Below are positions 1 through 8,517 of a DNA stretch of 64,000 nucleotides, in pieces (the stretch's first letter is position 1; each line of letters opens with the position of its first letter). The DNA is from DATIYF01 sp035517775. Lineage in GTDB: Bacteria; Acidobacteriota; Terriglobia; Terriglobales; Acidobacteriaceae. Below the pieces are notes generated by a model. That model saw only the letters and a program-made list of their open reading frames with translations. It had not been told where the DNA came from and searched no databases. The DNA lies in assembly GCA_035517775.1 (NCBI GenBank), contig DATIYF010000076.1, forward strand, positions 1 to 64,000. The letters run 5' to 3'. A program made the translations under genes and the position numbers.

Positions 1-290
1 CGCTCACGCCTTCTCAGAGCGCAAACCCCACAACAAGCAAATGGGTAGGCGTTATGTTACGAGAATCAGAGTAATTAACGCCCTTTTTCCCGATCTGGGA
101 AAGGTGCACTCAAGTTACTACTTTATTCGCTATGAGTTAACTACTTAGCAGATAACCTGTATCTATAACCGTGATTCCGAAAATTACATTATTTTCACGA
201 ATTTATTGCCCCCGGTTGGGGTATTCTTCCACGTTATGCACAGGCGCTCAGGGGGGAGTTGCTTGAGCAGTTTCCGAGGCTGGTGTCGCC
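1..290. other. Intergenic region upstream of the LuxR-type regulator
   Basis: This stretch is clearly richer in A and T than the rest of the window, especially about 60-210. I see no convincing ORF, tRNA or repeat in it. It probably carries the promoter of the regulator that follows, but no clear -35/-10 pair stands out. The left window edge may cut a neighbouring gene or its terminator. Confidence 0.4.
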
Positions 291-944
291 GTGGACGTTA
301 TTTGCGTATTCATCCTCGCGGAAAACCGGCTCCTCCGCGAGGCACTGGGCCGTCTTCTGAGCAAGAAGAATGGTCTGCGGGTGGTGGGAGAGTCCGCCTT
401 CTCGCCACAAATCATCGAACAAATTACCAAGGCAACGCCTGACGTCCTGCTCTCGGAAGGGGCTTCGCTGGCCACGCCCACCGGCCGCTTCATTCCCGAC
501 GTGATCTCGGCCTTGCCCTGCCTGAATGTCGTCATGATCGGCATGGACCCGAGTCCTGCGACTTTTCTCCAGGCCATTCGCGATGGGGCTATGGGCTACA
601 TTCTGAAAGAGGCTTCGGCGTTGGAGTTAGCCGGAGCGGTGCGCGCGGTGGCGAACGGCGAAGCCGTCTGCCCTCCTATTCTTTGCCGCCATCTCTTCCA
701 GTATGTGGCTGGGGAGCGAATGCCAGCTGGATTTCGGCTGCGCGCCAGCCTGGGACTTACGCGGCGTGAGCAGCAGTTAGTTCATTTGATGGGCGGCGGC
801 CTGACCAACAAAGAGATCGCTTCCCAACTGAATCTCTCCGAACAAACGGTGAAGAATCATATTCACCGTATCCTGCGCAAACTGGGCGCTACTGATCGCG
901 TGGCGGCGGTGGAAATGTATCGCTTGTCGAGCGTGGTAGCGTAA
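291..944 (+). CDS. Orphan LuxR-family response regulator with degenerate receiver
   Basis: A 217-aa protein with an N-terminal receiver-like domain (about 1-120) and a C-terminal LuxR/FixJ helix-turn-helix (about 145-210; LTRREQQLVHLMGGGLTNKE, then SEQTVKNHIHRILRKLGA). The start is GTG. The receiver keeps the late lysine (YILKEAS), but the usual phospho-acceptor aspartate after the third strand (normally LLDL) reads LLSEG, and the acidic pocket near the N-terminus is weak (LAENRLL). By family knowledge it binds DNA and controls transcription; I infer that it works without phosphorylation. No histidine kinase lies next to it. The target is unknown. Confidence 0.85.
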   Translation: MDVICVFILAENRLLREALGRLLSKKNGLRVVGESAFSPQIIEQITKATPDVLLSEGASLATPTGRFIPDVISALPCLNVVMIGMDPSPATFLQAIRDGAMGYILKEASALELAGAVRAVANGEAVCPPILCRHLFQYVAGERMPAGFRLRASLGLTRREQQLVHLMGGGLTNKEIASQLNLSEQTVKNHIHRILRKLGATDRVAAVEMYRLSSVVA

Positions 945-1119
945 AAGGCCTCAGCCGGGCGCATTCAGCGGCACGGCCTGAGGTTTCCTGTTCGCCACAG
1001 CTCACACGAAGCGCATTCGCTGAAATCTGGAAGCTCCAACCTTAGGACTCTGCCCGGGCGCCCCCCTGAGCCATTCGGCGGCCTGATCATGGCAGCAGTA
1101 ATGATGTAGACTGCGGGGC

Positions 1120-2004
1120 ATGAGCTGGGCCGCGAAGCTGGCAAAGCCGTTCCGGGTAGAGGAAGGCAAGAATTTCCGGTTGAAGGACTTTGATCCCGGA
1201 GCCACCACCGGGGTGCACTCCAAGAAACATGCTACAGAGTTGCTCGAAAAGGGCATCTCACACATGGCTGAGCTGCAGGACATGCTCTATGCCCAGGACC
1301 GCTGGGCGCTGCTGCTGGTCTTTCAGGCCATGGATGCGGCCGGCAAAGATGGCGCCATCAAGCACGTCATGTCGGGGGTCAACCCGCAGGGCTGCCAGGT
1401 CTATTCCTTCAAGGCGCCATCCCCGGAAGAGTTGAATCACGATTACCTGTGGCGCACGACGCGCTGCCTGCCCGAGCGCGGCCGTATCGGCATCTTCAAC
1501 CGCTCGTATTACGAAGAGGTGCTGGTGGTACGGGTACATCCGGAAGTTCTGCAAAACGAGCGCATTCCCGCCAAACTGATGAGCAAAGACGTATGGCAGG
1601 AACGCTTTGACGATATTGGCACCTTCGAGCGCTACCTGTCGCGCAATGGAGTGGTCATCCGCAAATTCTTTCTCCACCTTTCCAGGAAGGAGCAAAAGAA
1701 GCGCTTTCTCGACCGGCTGGAGCAGCCGGGAAAGAACTGGAAGTTTTCCGCCGCCGACGTGCACGAGCGCGAGTATTGGGACGATTACATGCGCGCCTAC
1801 GAAGAGATGATCCAGCACACGGCGAGCAAGCATGCGCCCTGGTATGTGGTCCCTGCGGATAACAAGTGGTACACCCGCCTGGTGGTAGCGGCTGCGATCG
1901 TCGAGTCGCTGCAAGGGTTGAAACTGGCCTATCCCACCGTGGACGACAAGAAGCGTAAAGAGTTGCAGGCTGCGAGGGCAGCCCTGGAGGGTAAGAGGCG
2001 GTGA
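1120..2004 (+). CDS. ppk2: Polyphosphate kinase 2 family protein (PPK2)
   Basis: A 294-aa cytoplasmic protein of the PPK2 family, which moves phosphate between polyphosphate and nucleotides. The P-loop is visible as FQAMDAAGKDGAIKHVMSG (about residues 67-85) and the Walker B-like block as GIFNRSYYEEVLVVRVHP (about 125-142). The YYEEVL form, rather than WYNR, and the short single-domain length resemble class II/III enzymes that use AMP or ADP; the exact substrate is inference. It stands alone, with a 175-bp gap upstream and a secreted cyclase downstream on the same strand. Confidence 0.92.
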   Translation: MSWAAKLAKPFRVEEGKNFRLKDFDPGATTGVHSKKHATELLEKGISHMAELQDMLYAQDRWALLLVFQAMDAAGKDGAIKHVMSGVNPQGCQVYSFKAPSPEELNHDYLWRTTRCLPERGRIGIFNRSYYEEVLVVRVHPEVLQNERIPAKLMSKDVWQERFDDIGTFERYLSRNGVVIRKFFLHLSRKEQKKRFLDRLEQPGKNWKFSAADVHEREYWDDYMRAYEEMIQHTASKHAPWYVVPADNKWYTRLVVAAAIVESLQGLKLAYPTVDDKKRKELQAARAALEGKRR

Positions 2005-2066
2005 GCTTTTGTAGAGAACTCAAGAAGAGGCACCAAGCTGCGCCTTGATTGGAATCTGGAGGGGGA

Positions 2067-2891
2067 ATGAATCGAAACTGGGGAAAAGCGTCGTGGATTG
2101 TGCGGGTTGTGGCCGTGTGCGTAGTTTTAACCGGGATTGTGCCATCGGCGGCCCGGGCACAAGAAGGCTCCTTGGCGGAGGCGTACAAGATCATCGCCTC
2201 CAAGCAGTTTGTTGATCTTACGCACTCTTTCAGCCCGGAGACGCCGGTGTGGAAGGGCTTTGGCCACGCGACCTTTTCAGTCCCCGCCGACCCGGCAACC
2301 GGCCGCCCTTACACCATCGCTACCGACGGCTTCCGTACGTTTTTCTATTCCATGGTCGGCCAGTATGGGACGCACATTGATCCGCCGGCGCACTTCGATC
2401 CCAATGGCATGACGCTGGACCAGATTCCAGTGAAAGAGATGATTCTGCCCCTGGTGGTGTTCGATATGACCCCCATGTTGAAGACCGACCCCAATCATGC
2501 GCTGAGCGTGGATGACGTCAAAGCCTGGGAGGCAAAGCACGGGCGCGTGCCCAAAGGAGCCTTCTGCGCCGTACGCACCGACATGTACAAAGACTGGGAG
2601 GCGAACCCGGAGCGCTTTGCGCGTTATCCGTTTCCCGGGTGGTCATTTGAGGCGATCAAGTTTCTCTATGAAGAGCGCGGCATCACCGCCAATGGACATG
2701 AAGCCATGGATACAGACACCGACCCTAACTTCAAGTCAGAGAGCTGGATATTGAAGCATGGCCACTGGCAGATTGAAGTGATGGCCAACCTGGATAAGGT
2801 ACCCGAAAGCGGCGCCCTGATCGTGGTGACCTGGCCCAAGCCGGCGCATGGGCTGGGTTTTCCGGCGCGGGCGTTCGCCATCCTACCCTGA
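2067..2891 (+). CDS. Secreted cyclase-family metal hydrolase (kynurenine formamidase-like)
   Basis: A cyclase-family (PF04199) hydrolase related to KynB and isatin hydrolase. The metal-binding signature is GQYGTHIDPPAHF at about residue 97-109, preceded by FVDLTHSFSPETPVW. The N-terminus is a signal peptide ending near ARAQE, so the protein is exported. I chose the ATG at 2067 because GGAGGG lies just before it; an in-frame TTG at 2049 is less likely. About 274 aa. The family cleaves amides or lactams with Zn or Mn; the substrate here is unknown, and no kynurenine genes are nearby. Confidence 0.85.
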   Translation: MNRNWGKASWIVRVVAVCVVLTGIVPSAARAQEGSLAEAYKIIASKQFVDLTHSFSPETPVWKGFGHATFSVPADPATGRPYTIATDGFRTFFYSMVGQYGTHIDPPAHFDPNGMTLDQIPVKEMILPLVVFDMTPMLKTDPNHALSVDDVKAWEAKHGRVPKGAFCAVRTDMYKDWEANPERFARYPFPGWSFEAIKFLYEERGITANGHEAMDTDTDPNFKSESWILKHGHWQIEVMANLDKVPESGALIVVTWPKPAHGLGFPARAFAILP

Positions 2892-2999
2892 TTCAATTCC
2901 TGAAGCATTAAGGCCACGAAGGACAACTGCGAAACTATCATCACGCGCCGTCGCATCGCGGGGGCGCCGCGCCAACCGCCTGCTGTGCGTCGCGCACGG

Positions 3000-3258
3000 C
3001 CCCAGGCAAGCTACCAGCGCCGTCATCATGATCGGCCTCAGCCGCAGGAGCGAGGCCTCGCGCCTCGCTGTGCGGATGTCCATACCCTCCAGGCGCATGC
3101 TGCCGGCAGCGCTTTCCACCGGCATCGGGTCGGATACGCGGCGGCCGTTTGCCATCGTGATCGTGGCCGGATTGGTCTCGCGGCTGTTTATCGGGTTCTT
3201 CGTAAACCCGGTGCTGTATCAGATGGTGGCGCGGGGAGGGGACGTGCTGCAGGTGTAG
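3000..3258 (+). pseudogene. Remnant of a CzcA/CusA-type RND efflux pump C-terminus with a small internal inversion
   Basis: On the plus strand, 3097-3258 encodes MLPAALSTGIGSDTRRPFAI followed by a last RND transmembrane helix (VIVAGLVSRLF, FVNPVLYQM) and a stop. The segment that should precede it is present but on the opposite strand: reading 3089 down to 3000 on the minus strand gives EGMDIRTARREASLLRLRPI then MMTALVACLG, the conserved RND block just before 'LPAALSTGIGSD'. Inverting about 3000-3096 would rebuild an in-frame stretch of about 85 residues. Nothing of the other ~950 residues of an RND pump is visible upstream. This is a dead fragment. Confidence 0.75.
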
Positions 3259-3477
3259 GGCTGGCCGGCTTCTAGCTGGCCTCGCCCGCGACGTGCGATG
3301 CGCTTCTCGTGGATCCGGGCGGCGGAGATTGGCCTCCCTTTAGTTACCCGGCCCAGTACTTTCGCTCATGCCGATGGCAGGGGCGTGGCATACAATTGCC
3401 CCGTGGGAGTGACAAACGCGCTCCCACCCGCATCTAAGCGGACATATCGTGCAAAAATTCATGTGGATGAGGCAGTC

Positions 3478-4410
3478 ATGAAGATTACATTCCGTTGCTT
3501 GTGCGTATATGTGTTGGCGGCCACGGCCTGGGCCATGCCGCTGGGCTCATCGGCCCGGGCAGTAATCCCCGCCGACGTGCAGCAGATCATTTGCGTGGAC
3601 TATCGCACCCTGAAGGACTCTCCCACGGCCATGGCGCTGAAGCAGCAGGTGCTTCCGCCGGCGCTGAAGCAGTTTGAGGTGGCGCTGCGGGGAGTCGGCA
3701 TCAACCCCGATCAGGACGTGGATGAACTGGCCTTTGCCTCTTTCCGCCTGGGCAAACAGGGCATTCAGGTGGTGGGCATGGCGCAGGGTTCGTTTGCCCT
3801 GCAAACCGTGATGAAGAAAATCCGCCTGCAAAAGATCCGCCCGGCGAAGTACCACGAGAGTGACATCTACCCTATGTCCGGCGGGATGGAGATGACCTTC
3901 CTGGATGACAACACGCTGTTATTCGGCAACGGCACGGCGGTGCGGGGCGCACTCGATGCCCGCGACGGGTATTCCCAAACCCTGGACTCGAACGGCCAGA
4001 TTCTCGACATGATGGGGTCGGTGGATTCAGGCACGGTGTGGAGCGTGCTCGACCAGCAGGGCACGCAGAACATGCTGCGCTCAGCGCTGGGCGATGCCGC
4101 CCGCGTGGCCGACTATGACACGGTGAAGAGCCGGCTGCTGGGCTCGCGTTACACCATGAATTTTTCTGACGGCATCAAGTTCGATATGAGCGTCGTCACC
4201 TCCGATTCGATCACCGCCGCTACGCTTTCTTCGCTCCTCAAGATGGGCATGCTCTACCGCAAGATGAATGCGACCCCGGTGGAGAAAACGGCCATGGACG
4301 ACATGACGGTGGATTCCGACAGTTCCAACCTGCAGATTCACTTCCAGACCGACGACAAGCAGTTCCAGTCGCTGCTGCATTCGGATTTGTTTGCGGCGGT
4401 GTCGAAGTAG
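3478..4410 (+). CDS. Conserved secreted protein of unknown function
   Basis: A 310-aa protein whose start is set at the ATG at 3478, because the sequence from there is a good signal peptide (MKITFRCLCVYVLAATAWAM, cleavage near SARA). The longer reading frame back to 3298 adds unlikely residues. After the signal comes IPADVQQIICVDYRTLKDSP, then a mixed alpha/beta protein with DVDELAFASFRLG and a C-terminal domain. No cysteine pair, catalytic motif or lipobox is apparent. It resembles lineage-restricted periplasmic proteins known from Acidobacteriota, which I recall only as uncharacterised. No operon partner. Confidence 0.7.
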   Translation: MKITFRCLCVYVLAATAWAMPLGSSARAVIPADVQQIICVDYRTLKDSPTAMALKQQVLPPALKQFEVALRGVGINPDQDVDELAFASFRLGKQGIQVVGMAQGSFALQTVMKKIRLQKIRPAKYHESDIYPMSGGMEMTFLDDNTLLFGNGTAVRGALDARDGYSQTLDSNGQILDMMGSVDSGTVWSVLDQQGTQNMLRSALGDAARVADYDTVKSRLLGSRYTMNFSDGIKFDMSVVTSDSITAATLSSLLKMGMLYRKMNATPVEKTAMDDMTVDSDSSNLQIHFQTDDKQFQSLLHSDLFAAVSK

Positions 4411-4478
4411 GGGCTTCTCTGCTGCCGTTTGCGCGGTTGCGAAGGGCGTTTCTCGCGAGGGCAAGGCGGGAAGCCCGC

Positions 4479-4988
4479 TTATTTCATCGGCACCGCAACG
4501 GCTACGTCAAATCCTGAGTAGTATTTCTTGACGTCGGCGGCACCGTATTTCTCGCGAAATTTCTCCACCACAGACTTCACAGCGTTGGCCTCATTAATCG
4601 GCTGTGCGCGAAACTCGGCTTCAGGGCCGCGGGCAGAAATGGTAATGCGAGGATGGGCAAGCACATTGCGGTACCACTGTGTCTGCGCCCCGCGCACCGG
4701 CAGAAGGTAGAGCTGGGCGCCTTCCAGAACGAACCACACGGGCACGGAGACGACTTTCCCGGTTTTTCGCCCGATGACGCTGATCTGAATTTCCCGGTAA
4801 CGCTCCAGGCGATCGAGCAGTTCCGGCGTTTTGCTCGAGGATCGCTTGGCGGGAGTGCCCGACGGGGTGGCGGCGGACTTGGATGGCTTAGGAATTGGGT
4901 GCTCCTTATCGAAGTGTGCTGACTGATGAGGTATAAGGCTTCCGCTGCTCGCCGCGGATCGCGAGTTCGTAAAGATGCACTGAGTCAA
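4479..4988 (-). CDS. Nitroreductase/deazaflavin-type split-barrel flavoprotein
   Basis: The core (about residues 55-169 of the longest frame) looks like the F420/FMN-binding split-barrel family related to Ddn-type nitroreductases: ISVIGRKTGKVVSVPVWFVL, then QLYLLPVRG, QWYRNVLAHPRITI. The substrate and the cofactor are not determined. The outermost start is a TTG at 4988 with no Shine-Dalgarno and an unconserved leader. A strong AGGAG precedes an in-frame ATT codon at 4895-4893 (IPKPSKS), so the real protein may begin there with a rare start, giving about 138 aa. It is convergent with the secreted protein upstream. Confidence 0.7.
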   Translation of the reverse strand: MTQCIFTNSRSAASSGSLIPHQSAHFDKEHPIPKPSKSAATPSGTPAKRSSSKTPELLDRLERYREIQISVIGRKTGKVVSVPVWFVLEGAQLYLLPVRGAQTQWYRNVLAHPRITISARGPEAEFRAQPINEANAVKSVVEKFREKYGAADVKKYYSGFDVAVAVPMK

Positions 4989-5062
4989 ACGTGGCTAGCA
5001 ATCTGACATCATGATTCTTCGCGGCTGACGTGCCCGAAGACGAAAGTACCTTTTCCAGAGTA

Positions 5063-5485
5063 TCACGGCTGACGCAAGAACCGAATCCGCAGAACCACTG
5101 CAAGCGCGGTGAGGTAGATCAACGCGATGAAATCGCTGCGTGGAACTGCGGCGAAGGCAGCTTGCATGTCCCTGAAAAACGGCAGCGAGTCGGCAGCGGT
5201 GCTTCTGACAACCCTGTAGACGCGGCTACGCACCCGAAACAGGAGTAGGGCAGCTACAACATTGCCCGCTCCCATCAAAGCCAGACGCAGGCGCATTTGC
5301 TCAAAGAACTGGCGTGTGAAGAATGCCGCGCCACTTCCGTTTGACAAGCTGTGTGTTTTGGCGGCCCAGAACCGAAAGGAAACCCAAGAGGCACAAATCG
5401 CGGCGAGCCCGAGGAAGAAGAGAATGCCAAGCACGCTCAGGCATGCTGCTGGGATGCGGCTGTTCGATTTGGGCTCCTCGATCAC
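5063..5485 (-). CDS. Small membrane protein, possibly a truncated glycosyltransferase-39-like N-terminus
   Basis: A 140-aa protein with a GTG start and three hydrophobic segments at about 10-35, 66-83 and 118-135. The last part, DFIALIYLTALAVVLRIRFL followed by RQP and a stop, resembles the first membrane helix of dolichol-mannosyltransferase-like (GT39/PMT) proteins, where RQP is usually followed by an acidic catalytic loop. Here the frame ends at that point, so it could be a stump of a larger protein. That comparison is from memory and weak. No catalytic residues are seen. Confidence 0.45.
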   Translation of the reverse strand: MIEEPKSNSRIPAACLSVLGILFFLGLAAICASWVSFRFWAAKTHSLSNGSGAAFFTRQFFEQMRLRLALMGAGNVVAALLLFRVRSRVYRVVRSTAADSLPFFRDMQAAFAAVPRSDFIALIYLTALAVVLRIRFLRQP

Positions 5486-5677
5486 CAGGGCAGGCTAAGC
5501 CCGGTGCCACCCGGAGGTCTGTGACGAGCGAACATCTGCCGTTCTGGAGTGGATTCTGGGGCATGCCCGGCAAGGCCGCCGCTCGCCACCGTTCACCCAA
5601 ACCGCGCTTGACCGGCACTATCGAGCCCTTCCCCCCGGGGCTATAATCAACTCAACGGCCGGCCGGGCGGTTTAGCC

Positions 5678-6673
5678 ATGAAGCTGCGTTCTCTTCCCGT
5701 TGTTCTGGTTCTGTTGCCGATCCTCGCAGGCACGCGCAGCCGGGCTGGTACGACTAACCCGCCGCCGATTTCGAGTGAAACCCGGCGCGAGCTGATCCAC
5801 GATTTCACCGCCGACCTGGTCTATATCCGCACGCCATTTCCCATGGGCCGCACTGGTCTCAAGCTGCAAGATGGCGTGGTTACGCCAAGCGGCGAAGATT
5901 TGGACCGCATGATGGGAATTTATGGCCCGTCGGTGAAGCCGGGAGATCTGGCGCGGATCAGCGCTATCGTAATCAAGGAAAACCACATTCGCTTCGAGCT
6001 CAACGGCGGCCCGATTCGCAAGAAGAAGTGGTACCAGCACATTGAAGTGGGCACAGGATACGGCACCGCGCCGATTGCCCCCAGCGATCCCAACGCCAAC
6101 CCGCGCGGCACCTACCTCGACCTGGTTTTTGATCACTACGTGCCCGAGCTCAACCCCAAGCAGCTCAAAGACCTGCTGAGCCCGGTCTTCGATTTCAACT
6201 CCAAGTCTGCGCTTGAGGCCTATCTGGAGACGGTGCCGCCCAAGGTGAAAGAAGCGATCAAGAACCATCGCGTGCTGGTGGGAATGAACCAGGAAATGGT
6301 GATCTATGCCAAGGGGCGGGCGCCGAACAAGATTCGCGAGAAAGACGCCGGCGGCGATGAATACGAAGAGTGGATTTACGGACAGCCGCCGCAGGATGTG
6401 GAGTTTGTGCGCTTCATAGGCGACGAGGTGGTGCGGATCGAGACCATGACCGTAACCGGCGAAAAGACGGTCAGGACCGCCAAGGAGGTGGATATTCCGA
6501 AGCCCACCGTGGCAAAGGATTCAGAACAGACGAGGCCGGCCAACGCTCCCACGCTGAGGCGTCCGGGCGAGGCGCCCGATGCGCAGGCGCCCGTCGGCGC
6601 GCCCGGTACTCCGCCGCCGGTGCTGGCGCCTCCTCCCGACATGCCCGGAAGCGGCACTCCTCAGCCGCAGTAG
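5678..6673 (+). CDS. Conserved secreted protein with SmpA/OmlA-like C-terminal motif
   Basis: A 331-aa protein with a cleavable signal peptide (MKLRSLPVVLVLLPILAGTR) and an ATG start. The central region is unrecognised. At about residues 205-250, VLVGMNQEMVIYAKGRAP followed by a strand pair with EEWIYG and EFVRFIGDEVVRIE resembles the small SmpA/OmlA (BamE-like) fold, in which 'GM..e.V....G.P' begins the domain. The last about 60 residues are proline/alanine-rich (GAPGTPPPVLAPPPDMPG) and probably disordered. It probably acts in the periplasm or at the outer membrane; the role is unknown. Confidence 0.7.
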   Translation: MKLRSLPVVLVLLPILAGTRSRAGTTNPPPISSETRRELIHDFTADLVYIRTPFPMGRTGLKLQDGVVTPSGEDLDRMMGIYGPSVKPGDLARISAIVIKENHIRFELNGGPIRKKKWYQHIEVGTGYGTAPIAPSDPNANPRGTYLDLVFDHYVPELNPKQLKDLLSPVFDFNSKSALEAYLETVPPKVKEAIKNHRVLVGMNQEMVIYAKGRAPNKIREKDAGGDEYEEWIYGQPPQDVEFVRFIGDEVVRIETMTVTGEKTVRTAKEVDIPKPTVAKDSEQTRPANAPTLRRPGEAPDAQAPVGAPGTPPPVLAPPPDMPGSGTPQPQ

Positions 6674-6709
6674 CGGAGATTTTCCGCCCTAGGGCTAAAG
6701 TAACGCTTT

Positions 6710-6747
6710 AACTAACCCGGGGAGATCGCACCTGAACCGGGTTAGTT
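6710..6747. repeat. Long perfect inverted repeat upstream of nadE
   Basis: AACTAACCCGG (6710-6720) pairs perfectly with CCGGGTTAGTT (6737-6747) around a 16-nt loop. An adjoining weaker inverted repeat (CTAAAG...CTTTA, about 6694-6710) overlaps its left side. No T-run follows on either strand, so it is not a classical terminator. It lies about 100 nt before the nadE start and could be a transcript-end hairpin of the previous gene, a regulatory leader, or a dispersed palindrome. Confidence 0.6.
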
Positions 6748-6844
6748 CCGCTCGCCAAATTGGGCTTTCCTGCCAGGTCGCAATGGGTTCTCAGGACTGT
6801 GCCTCTCACTTGGCGGTGCTGTCGGCTCCCGGTACACTGAATTC

Positions 6845-8485
6845 GTGAAGATTGCTCTGGGACAGATCAATCCCACGGTGGGGGATTTCAGCGGAAACGC
6901 AGCCCGCATCGTGGAATTCGCCCGCCGGGCGCAGGCTGCGGGCGCCGGTCTGGTCCTGTTTCCGGAGCTTTCGGTCTGTGGCTACCCGCCGCGCGACCTG
7001 GTGGAGCGGCCGGCCTTCGTGGCCCTAAACCGAGAGACCGTCGAGCGCATCGCGGAACAGACCAACGGAATTGCCGTGATCTGCGGCCTGGTGACGCCGG
7101 CGCACGCCGAAACCGGCAAGTCGGTCATGAACTCGGCGGCTCTGCTGCGCGAAGGGCGCGTGGCTTTTGTCCAGTCGAAGATGCTATTGCCCACCTACGA
7201 CGTCTTTGACGAGATGCGCAATTTTGCTCCTGCGCCGAGCCAGTCGCTGTTTCCCTTTTGCGGTAAGCAGATGGCCTTGACCATCTGCGAAGACGCCTGG
7301 AATGACAAGCGTTTCTGGGACCGGCGGCTGTACAGGTTGGATCCGGTGGAGGTCCTGGTGCGTGCCGGCGGCAATTTCTTGCTGAACATTTCCGCCTCGC
7401 CCTTCTGGCTGGGGAAACGAGAGTTGCGCCGCGACATGCTGGCGGCCATCGCGCGGAATTATCAGACGCCGGTGGTCATGGTGAACCAGGTGGGCGGAAA
7501 CGACAGCCTGGTATTCGATGGATCGAGCCTGGCGCTCGATCGCGCCGGCAACGTGATTGCGCAAGGCAAATCGTTTGAAGAAGATTTGGTGTATTTCGAT
7601 CCTGATGCTCTGACCGGGGAGATGCACGCGCAGGTCGAGGGCGAAGAAGCCAGCGCTTACGCTGCCCTGGTGCTGGGAACGCGGGATTACATTCGCAAGT
7701 GCGGCTTTCGCCAGGCCATTGTGGGGCTGAGCGGCGGCATTGATTCGGCGCTCACCGCGGCGATCGCCGCCGAGGCAGTGGGCGCGGAGAACGTTCTGGG
7801 CGTGGGCATGCCGGGGCCCTACTCTTCTTCCGGCTCGATTGACGATGCCCGCGCCCTGGCGCAGAACCTGGGCATCCGCTTTGAATTGCTGTGCATTTCG
7901 GAAGTAGTTGCGGCTTATCGCAAAGAACTGGCGCAGGTGTTCGCGGGGCGGGCCGAAGATGCCACGGAGGAAAATATTCAGTCGCGGGCGCGGGGTACGC
8001 TGTTGATGGCGCTCTCCAATAAATTTGGCGCCCTGGTGCTGAGCACGGGCAACAAGAGCGAGCTGGGCGTGGGCTACTGCACGCTGTATGGCGATATGGC
8101 CGGCGGGCTGGCGGTGATTTCCGACGTGCCGAAGACCATGGTGTACAGGCTGGCGCACTATGTGAATTCACGGCAGGCGGTGATTCCGCAGGCCAGCCTG
8201 GAGAAGCCGCCTTCGGCGGAATTGCGCGCCAACCAGAAGGACAGTGACACGCTGCCGCCGTATGAAGTGTTGGACCCGATCCTTGAGGACTACATCGAGG
8301 AGAACCATCCCGCGGAGCGCATCGCCGCCGAGCGCGGCTTTGATCTTGAACTGGTCCGCCGGGTGGTGCGCATGGTGGATGCTGCCGAATACAAGCGGCA
8401 GCAGGCTGCTCCGGGGCTGAAGATTTCCGCCAAGGCTTTTGGTTACGGGCGGCGGTTTCCCATCGCCGCAAAATCAGAGTTGTAG
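6845..8485 (+). CDS. nadE: Glutamine-dependent NAD+ synthetase
   Basis: A 546-aa two-domain enzyme that makes NAD+ from nicotinate adenine dinucleotide with ATP and glutamine. The N-terminal nitrilase-type glutaminase (1-~260) shows the catalytic set: Glu in VLFPELSVCGYPPRDL, Lys in FVQSKMLLPTYDVFDE, and Cys in LTICEDAWND. The C-terminal synthetase (about 275-540) has the PP-loop IVGLSGGIDSALTAAIAAEA and later STGNKSELGVGYCTLYGD. The start is GTG with only a weak ribosome-binding site. Length fits bacterial two-domain NadE. nadB lies about 47 kb away in this window. Confidence 0.96.
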   Translation: MKIALGQINPTVGDFSGNAARIVEFARRAQAAGAGLVLFPELSVCGYPPRDLVERPAFVALNRETVERIAEQTNGIAVICGLVTPAHAETGKSVMNSAALLREGRVAFVQSKMLLPTYDVFDEMRNFAPAPSQSLFPFCGKQMALTICEDAWNDKRFWDRRLYRLDPVEVLVRAGGNFLLNISASPFWLGKRELRRDMLAAIARNYQTPVVMVNQVGGNDSLVFDGSSLALDRAGNVIAQGKSFEEDLVYFDPDALTGEMHAQVEGEEASAYAALVLGTRDYIRKCGFRQAIVGLSGGIDSALTAAIAAEAVGAENVLGVGMPGPYSSSGSIDDARALAQNLGIRFELLCISEVVAAYRKELAQVFAGRAEDATEENIQSRARGTLLMALSNKFGALVLSTGNKSELGVGYCTLYGDMAGGLAVISDVPKTMVYRLAHYVNSRQAVIPQASLEKPPSAELRANQKDSDTLPPYEVLDPILEDYIEENHPAERIAAERGFDLELVRRVVRMVDAAEYKRQQAAPGLKISAKAFGYGRRFPIAAKSEL

Positions 8486-8517
8486 AGTATGGTTTTTCAG
8501 TTCACAGAAAGGACTGC

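Noticed and set aside
945..990. A terminator after the LuxR gene (CCTCAG ... CTGAGG)
   Set aside because: The stem is only 6 bp with a loop over 20 nt and a poor T-run.
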